From positions 1-8,013 of the forward strand of contig CAJGEC010000040.1 in NCBI GenBank assembly GCA_904502285.1: 8,013 bases of DNA, given 5' to 3'. Positions 3,697 through 8,013 of this stretch are shown piece after piece. The notes under the pieces were generated by a model, which did not search any database, was not told the origin of the DNA, and saw nothing but the letters and a program-made list of their open reading frames with translations. The stretch is from an uncultured Alistipes sp. Its GTDB lineage: Bacteria; Bacteroidota; Bacteroidia; Bacteroidales; Rikenellaceae. The first letter of the stretch is position 1, and each line of letters begins with the position of its first letter. The position numbers and the translations under genes are program-made.

Positions 3697-5480
3697 AATA
3701 CAATAGCGACATACTGAGATATCTTCACGCCGAGTTGCACGACATCCTCGGTGAGGTCAAGCGTGTCTGTGACATTGCACAAATCCCCTGGTTTATACAG
3801 GGTGGCACGGCCATTGGAGCACACTTCTTCGACGACATAGTCCCCTGGGACGACGACATCGATATCGGTATGACGCGCCCCAACTACGAGCGCTTCCTTA
3901 GGGAGGCCCCAGCGCTCTTGGGCAGGGATTATACGTTGCAGGAGTTTACCACAGAGCCTGAGACCCCCTTCTACTATATCAAGATACGCAAGCGCAACAC
4001 CCGTTTCGTCGAGAGCGAGTGGGTGGGCCTACCCATAGAGGAGGGTATCTATATCGACCTCTTCCCCTATGATATCATCCCCGACGACGAGGGCCGTCGC
4101 AGGGAGCAGAGGCTCAAGGTGGGTTTCTGGGTCAATTGCTTTATGGCCAAGAGCGTATGGCTCTGGAGGTGGTTTGGCAGGGCTAATAACGGCGTGGTCT
4201 TTCCGAAGAGTATGCTCTCGACATTGGCCATTAGGCTTGCCTCTATGGTGATGTCTAAGGAGCAGATATACAATCGCTTAGTCCGCGAGATGACGCGCTA
4301 TAATGGCACTGCAGGGGCCTACTACAACATAGTCCGTATGCCCAAGGATATGATACGTGTCGAGGCTATCGACAACCTTGAGATGAGGCGTTTTGGCGAA
4401 ATAGAGGTGCCAGCCCCCTCCTCGTTGGAGGAGTATCTGCGTAGCCACTATGGCGATATCCAGAAGTGGTTGCCTGAGCCGTTGAGGCTCAACCACGCCC
4501 CAGAGATTTTGCAGTTTGGCAAGCGTCTGGTGACCGAGGAGTCGAAGAGTATATCGGTGGTGATACCCCTCTACAATAAGGCTAAGGAGGTGGAACGTGC
4601 CCTGCTCTCGGTGGTGAATCAGAGCCTCGCGCCAGGCGAAATTATCGTTGTAGATGATGGTTCTACGGATGGCTCACGTGCTGTGGTCGAGCGTGTTATG
4701 GCGGAGCATCCCGAAGCGGGAATACGCCTTATAACACAGCCTAATGGGGGTGTTAGCAATGCCCGAAATAGGGGTATTGGCGAGGCTCAGGGCGAGTTCA
4801 TAGCCCTCTTGGATGCCGACGACGAGTGGCTTTCGGGATATATTGGTGAGGTCTGCCGACTGATGGAGTACTACCCCGATGGGGATGTCTATTCCACGGC
4901 CTTCGATATATGTAGTGGCAAGGAGCGTGTCCCTGCCTCTGTCCCCGTGGAGGAGGGGTATATAGACCCTGCCGAAGAGGCTCTTGCCCGTCGATACCCC
5001 GTCATACCATCTACAGCAACCCTTAGGCGTAGTGCCGTGGTGGCGTGTGGTGGTTTCCCTGAGGGTATGCGTATCGGGGAGGACCAGTGGCTGTGGGTGC
5101 GTCTGCGCCAGCGAGGCTCACGTTTCGTCTTCTCGCCTATGCGCCTTGTGCGCTACTCCAAGGAGGCCTCGAATCGCTCGGCTGCAATCTACCGTAGCGA
5201 GCAGAGTGAACACTCCATAGCGGAGTTGTACAGCCCTGAGCAAGAGAGTGTTGTGAATGAATACGTGGCACGTATAGGTATTGGCAAGGCCATCACGCAG
5301 AGTGTGCGAGGAGGTACTCAGGATGCACGTCGTGCCATCGAGGCCTTTGGCTATACCACCCACTCGCGAAGGGCACTGCGTCGTCTCAAACTACTCAATG
5401 CCTTGCCTTGCTCGTTGCGCCCCGTTGTCGATGGGCTCTACTCGGCTTTAGCGTGGATGGTGAAGCGCAGAGGGCTATAA
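3693..5480 (+). CDS. LicD-family / GT2 glycosyltransferase fusion protein
   Basis: The 595-aa product joins two transferases in one uninterrupted frame. Residues 1-270 are a LicD-family domain, a nucleotidyltransferase-fold group that moves phosphocholine or related phospho-polyols onto glycans: FIQGGTAIGAHF (34-45), the acidic metal site PWDDDIDIGM (51-60), YIDLFPYDIIP (120-130) and a closing LEEYLRSHYGDIQKWLPEP (245-263). A short linker leads to a GT-A fold GT2 domain: SVVIPLYNK (288-296), VVDDGSTDGS (319-328), SNARNRGIG (355-363), LLDADDEW (372-379, the DxD-type site) and GEDQWLWVRLRQRG (462-475, the ED catalytic-base region). The C-terminus (from about 525) is basic with a weakly hydrophobic end and could touch the membrane. 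There is no signal peptide, so it probably acts in the cytoplasm on a lipid-linked or nucleotide-linked glycan. Which sugar and which phospho-group are used cannot be told. Confidence 0.88.
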   Translation: MKYNSDILRYLHAELHDILGEVKRVCDIAQIPWFIQGGTAIGAHFFDDIVPWDDDIDIGMTRPNYERFLREAPALLGRDYTLQEFTTEPETPFYYIKIRKRNTRFVESEWVGLPIEEGIYIDLFPYDIIPDDEGRRREQRLKVGFWVNCFMAKSVWLWRWFGRANNGVVFPKSMLSTLAIRLASMVMSKEQIYNRLVREMTRYNGTAGAYYNIVRMPKDMIRVEAIDNLEMRRFGEIEVPAPSSLEEYLRSHYGDIQKWLPEPLRLNHAPEILQFGKRLVTEESKSISVVIPLYNKAKEVERALLSVVNQSLAPGEIIVVDDGSTDGSRAVVERVMAEHPEAGIRLITQPNGGVSNARNRGIGEAQGEFIALLDADDEWLSGYIGEVCRLMEYYPDGDVYSTAFDICSGKERVPASVPVEEGYIDPAEEALARRYPVIPSTATLRRSAVVACGGFPEGMRIGEDQWLWVRLRQRGSRFVFSPMRLVRYSKEASNRSAAIYRSEQSEHSIAELYSPEQESVVNEYVARIGIGKAITQSVRGGTQDARRAIEAFGYTTHSRRALRRLKLLNALPCSLRPVVDGLYSALAWMVKRRGL

Positions 5481-5516
5481 TGTCGAGAGACTTCTCTAAA
5501 AATATCTGCAAAAATA

Positions 5517-5547
5517 TTTCATTTTTTCCTGCTTTTTGTTATATTTG
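5517..5547 (+). promoter_or_regulatory. Promoter of pdxA
   Basis: TTTC (5517-5520, one off TTTG), 19 nt, then TATATTTG (5540-5547), an exact -7 match. The start would be near 5554, only about 15 nt before the ATG at 5569, which rules out the in-frame TTG at 5536 as the start. It separates pdxA from the upstream operon, for which no terminator is visible in the 88-bp gap. Confidence 0.78.
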
Positions 5548-5568
5548 CAGATTGAAACATACGAACTT

Positions 5569-6663
5569 ATGAACAATAGACTTAAGATAGGTATCACTCA
5601 GGGCGACACTAATGGTGTGGGCTGGGAGTTGATACTCAAGATACTATCCGATAACCGCATCACCGAGCTATGTACCCCCATAGTCTACGGTTCGAGCGCT
5701 GCAGCCTCCTACTACGAGCGCACGCTCAAGGAGTATGATAGGGTTAAGTTCCTTAATACTGAGGATGTTAGACGTGTGGATGCTGGCCGAATCTATTTGG
5801 TGGAGTGTGGTCCTAAGGATTTGTCGGTGACCCCAGGTAAGCCCTCGAAGATGGGAGGTGAGGCAGCGGCACAGGCCCTGCGCCGAGCAATCAAAGACCT
5901 CAACTCAGGAGCCATAGATGCCTTGGTGACTGCGCCTATCGACAAGGAGATGATTCAGAGCGACGACTTCTCGTTCACGGGCCATACCGAGTTCCTTGCA
6001 CACGAACTTGGTGGTACACCGCTAATGATTATGACCTCGGAGATTATGCGTGTGGGCTTGGCTACTATCCACGTCCCTGTGTCATCGGTGTCGGAGGCCC
6101 TCAGTGAGGAGCTTATCGTCGAGCGACTCCAGCAGATAAATAGTTCTATGGTGCAGGATTTCGGCATCGTGAAGCCCCATATAGCGGTCTTGGCACTCAA
6201 CCCTCACGCTGGGGATGGAGGCTTGCTTGGCAGTGAGGAGAGCGAAATCATCAAGCCCGCCATTGTCAAGGCCTTCGAGCAGGATATTATGGCCTTTGGC
6301 CCATTCGCTGCGGATGGATTCTTCGCATCGGGCCAGTTCAAGAAGTACGACGCCATCTTGGCTATGTACCACGACCAGGGCCTTGCACCCTTCAAGACCC
6401 TCACCCCCGACGGTGTGAACTATACGGCGTGCCTCTCGGCTGTGCGTACCTCTCCCGACCACGGCGTAGCCTACGACATTGCGGGTCAGGGCAAGGCCGA
6501 TGAGCAGTCTATGCGCAACGCCATTTATGAGGCCTTGGATATCGTGCGTCGCCGTAGGGCGTGGAAGCGCTGGTCGGCACACCCCTTGGAGCATTTCGAG
6601 CGCGAGAAGGGTAGGGATATCTCCGTGAAGGACCTCCCACAGTTTGAGGAGAGTAACGACTAA
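5569..6663 (+). CDS. pdxA: 4-hydroxythreonine-4-phosphate dehydrogenase
   Basis: PdxA oxidises 4-phosphohydroxy-L-threonine with NAD+; the product loses CO2 to give 3-amino-2-oxopropyl phosphate, which PdxJ joins with deoxyxylulose phosphate in the DXP-dependent route to pyridoxal phosphate. The 364-aa protein has the family blocks: IGITQGDTNGVGWE (7-20), TGHTEF (137-142), TIHVP (166-170), LNPHAGDGG (210-218), MYHDQGLAP (266-274) and RTSPDHGVAYDIAG (293-306). His168, His213 and His268 match the metal ligands of E. coli PdxA (His166, His211, His266). The first block reads GDTNGVG where most proteobacterial enzymes have GDPAGIG. At 364 aa it is longer than the E. coli enzyme (329 aa), with a charged C-terminal tail. 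It is soluble and cytoplasmic, and probably co-transcribed with the small membrane protein 29 bp downstream. Confidence 0.96.
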   Translation: MNNRLKIGITQGDTNGVGWELILKILSDNRITELCTPIVYGSSAAASYYERTLKEYDRVKFLNTEDVRRVDAGRIYLVECGPKDLSVTPGKPSKMGGEAAAQALRRAIKDLNSGAIDALVTAPIDKEMIQSDDFSFTGHTEFLAHELGGTPLMIMTSEIMRVGLATIHVPVSSVSEALSEELIVERLQQINSSMVQDFGIVKPHIAVLALNPHAGDGGLLGSEESEIIKPAIVKAFEQDIMAFGPFAADGFFASGQFKKYDAILAMYHDQGLAPFKTLTPDGVNYTACLSAVRTSPDHGVAYDIAGQGKADEQSMRNAIYEALDIVRRRRAWKRWSAHPLEHFEREKGRDISVKDLPQFEESND

Positions 6664-6692
6664 CAGTGTAACACGCTAACAACGAAATAGTT

Positions 6693-6893
6693 ATGAAGAA
6701 GTGGTTAAGTGTAATCCTCTCGGCCGTAGTCCTTGGACTTTCCGTGTCGTACATCCTTAAGATGTGGATGCCCGTAGAGGTCGTTGATTGGATTCTGATG
6801 GTCGTAGCGGCCCTTATCGCCATAAGGTCGGTGGTGCGCATCGCGCAGTTGGCCAAAGAGAAGGGCGAGGAGGCTACCGAGGAGCAGGAGTAA
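6693..6893 (+). CDS. Small two-helix membrane protein, unknown function
   Basis: A 66-aa protein starting at an ATG with the A-rich upstream sequence AACGAAATAGTT. Residues 4-22 (WLSVILSAVVLGLSVSYIL) and about 30-47 (VVDWILMVVAALIAIRSV) are hydrophobic and long enough to span the membrane. The short loop between them carries KMWMPVEV. The end is an acidic, charged tail (AKEKGEEATEEQE). No family is recognised. It lies 29 bp after pdxA and 111 bp before thrS in the same direction, and no promoter of its own is visible, so it likely rides on the pdxA transcript. Its stop codon is inside a perfect 13-bp tandem duplication. The clear helix pattern and good spacing make it a likely real gene despite its size. 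Confidence 0.75.
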   Translation: MKKWLSVILSAVVLGLSVSYILKMWMPVEVVDWILMVVAALIAIRSVVRIAQLAKEKGEEATEEQE

Positions 6894-6906
6894 GGAGCAG
6901 GAGTAA
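6881..6906 (+). repeat. 13-bp tandem duplication at a stop codon
   Basis: GGAGCAGGAGTAA occurs twice back to back (6881-6893 and 6894-6906). The first copy encodes the last codons and stop of the small membrane protein; the second lies just beyond it. Because 13 is not a multiple of three, the second copy would not restore the same reading frame. From 6907 to 7004 no promoter or clear structure is recognised. Confidence 0.9.
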
Positions 6907-7004
6907 AGCAAAAGACAAGGAGTGCAGCTGAGTAGTAATCCGTCTCGTTATTGTGGAGCTACGAAGGCACTCGAAACAGATAATTTTTTAAACTACAAAC
7001 AACT

Positions 7005-8013
7005 ATGGTTAAAGTAACCTTTCCCGATGGCTCAGTAAGAGAGTTCGCCAAAGGGACAACTGCCTTCCAAGTGGCAGAGAGCATCAGCCCTCGTCTCGCT
7101 GCTGACTCACTTGCAGCGGAGGTAAATGGCGCAACAGTAGATATGATGCGCGCTATCGATTGTGACTGCACAATCAAATTCTTTAAGTGGGACGACGCAG
7201 AGGGTAAGCACGCCTTTTGGCACACCTCTTCACACCTCTTGGCTGAGGCGTTGGAGGCTCTCTACCCAGGCATCAAGTTCGGTATCGGTCCCGCTATCGA
7301 CAACGGTTTCTACTACGACGTAGACTCGCCCGTGGCAATCACCGAGGCAGACCTCGCAACCATCGAGCAGAAGATGGTGGAGTTGTCACGCAACAAGGAG
7401 GCTTTGGTGCGTACCGAGGTCTCTAAGGCTGACGCCTTGAAGACCTTCACCGAGAAGGGCGATCAGTACAAGGTGGAGCTTATCACCGACCTTGAGGATG
7501 GAACAATCTCGTTCTATACCAACGGTGCCTTCACCGACCTATGTCGTGGTCCACATATCCCAAATACAGGCTATATCAAGGCTATCAAGCTCACCAGCGT
7601 AGCGGGTGCCTACTGGCGTGGTAACGAGAAGAATAAGATGCTCACACGTATCTATGGTATCTCGTTCCCTAAGAAGTCGATGCTCGACGAGTACCTCGCA
7701 TTGTTGGAGGAGGCTAAGAAGCGTGACCACCGTAAGCTCGGTAAGGAGTTGGAGTTGTTCACCTTCTCACAGCGCGTAGGTCAGGGTCTTCCACTCTGGT
7801 TGCCTAAGGGTGCCGAGTTGCGCGACCGCCTTGAGCGCTTCTTGCGTAAGATTCAGAAGGAGGGTGGCTACCAGCAGGTTATCACCCCACATATCGGTAA
7901 CAAGGACCTCTATGTCACTTCGGGCCACTATGCTAAGTATGGTAAGGACTCGTTCCAGCCTATCCACACACCTTTCGAGGGTGAGGAGTACTTGCTCAAG
8001 CCTATGAACTGCC
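7005..8013 (+). CDS. thrS: Threonyl-tRNA synthetase, N-terminal 336 residues (runs off window)
   Basis: ThrRS charges tRNA-Thr with threonine using ATP and edits mischarged serine. The frame is open from the ATG at 7005 to the window edge, 336 complete codons of a protein normally near 640 aa. The order of domains is: a TGS domain (about 1-61, starting VKVTFPDGS), the editing domain with HTSSH (73-77) and DLCRGPH (178-184), which match E. coli His73, His77, Asp180, Cys182 and His186, a linker with SVAGAYWRG (198-206), and the start of the class II catalytic core (LPLWLPKGAELRDRLERFL, motif 1 region; TPHIGNKDLY; ending LKPMNC, where the Cys is the expected first zinc ligand). The start follows AACTACAAACAACT, an A-rich leader usual for highly expressed genes here. 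In many bacteria infC-rpmI-rplT follow; that lies outside the window. Confidence 0.96.
   Translation, partial: MVKVTFPDGSVREFAKGTTAFQVAESISPRLAADSLAAEVNGATVDMMRAIDCDCTIKFFKWDDAEGKHAFWHTSSHLLAEALEALYPGIKFGIGPAIDNGFYYDVDSPVAITEADLATIEQKMVELSRNKEALVRTEVSKADALKTFTEKGDQYKVELITDLEDGTISFYTNGAFTDLCRGPHIPNTGYIKAIKLTSVAGAYWRGNEKNKMLTRIYGISFPKKSMLDEYLALLEEAKKRDHRKLGKELELFTFSQRVGQGLPLWLPKGAELRDRLERFLRKIQKEGGYQQVITPHIGNKDLYVTSGHYAKYGKDSFQPIHTPFEGEEYLLKPMNC

Noticed and set aside
5484..5500. Terminator after the LicD-GT2 gene
   Set aside because: AGAGA/TCTCT can pair only with a 2-nt loop, and no T-run follows.
5536..5568. TTG start for PdxA, 11 codons upstream
   Set aside because: It overlaps the -7 promoter element and adds no family residues.
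6082..6594. A 170-codon open frame on the minus strand
   Set aside because: It is entirely antisense to conserved PdxA motifs and has no domain or promoter.

Overview
The window looks like a chromosomal segment of a member of the Bacteroidota, most likely order Bacteroidales. Four signs support this: promoters of the TTTG-N19-21-TAnnTTTG type, starts with A-rich leaders and no clear Shine-Dalgarno, a BACON-domain lipoprotein, and Bacteroidetes-type versions of L19, PdxA and ThrRS. A Rikenellaceae (Alistipes-like) origin is a guess from general flavour and cannot be proven here.

Layout. Positions 1-160 hold a promoter and a tRNA-Gln(CUG) gene, followed by a strong terminator. Positions 161-730 hold no credible protein gene. 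They contain a 100-bp direct repeat, offset by 320 bp, that begins inside the T loop of the tRNA and runs through its terminator, plus an unusually dense set of perfect hairpins, including one that folds as a multi-helix junction (211-309). On the minus strand, rplS (ribosomal protein L19) has its own promoter, a roughly 120-nt leader able to form hairpins, and a clean terminator. Upstream of it, also on the minus strand, is a 384-aa lipoprotein with an N-terminal BACON-like domain and two similar C-terminal modules, again with its own promoter.

A divergent promoter at about 2665-2696 starts a two-gene operon joined by an ATGA overlap: a small LuxE-like adenylate-forming (ANL-type) enzyme and a 595-aa fusion of a LicD-family domain with a GT2 glycosyltransferase. 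Together they look like a glycan-decoration unit, but their substrates are unknown. This is the most biologically novel pair in the window.

After it come pdxA (pyridoxal phosphate synthesis, own promoter), a 66-aa two-helix membrane protein whose stop codon lies in an exact 13-bp tandem duplication, and the first half of thrS (threonyl-tRNA synthetase), which runs off the right edge. The core genes (tRNA-Gln, rplS, pdxA, thrS) look intact. The accessory content is the tRNA-adjacent structured repeat region, the lipoprotein and the LuxE/LicD-GT2 pair.
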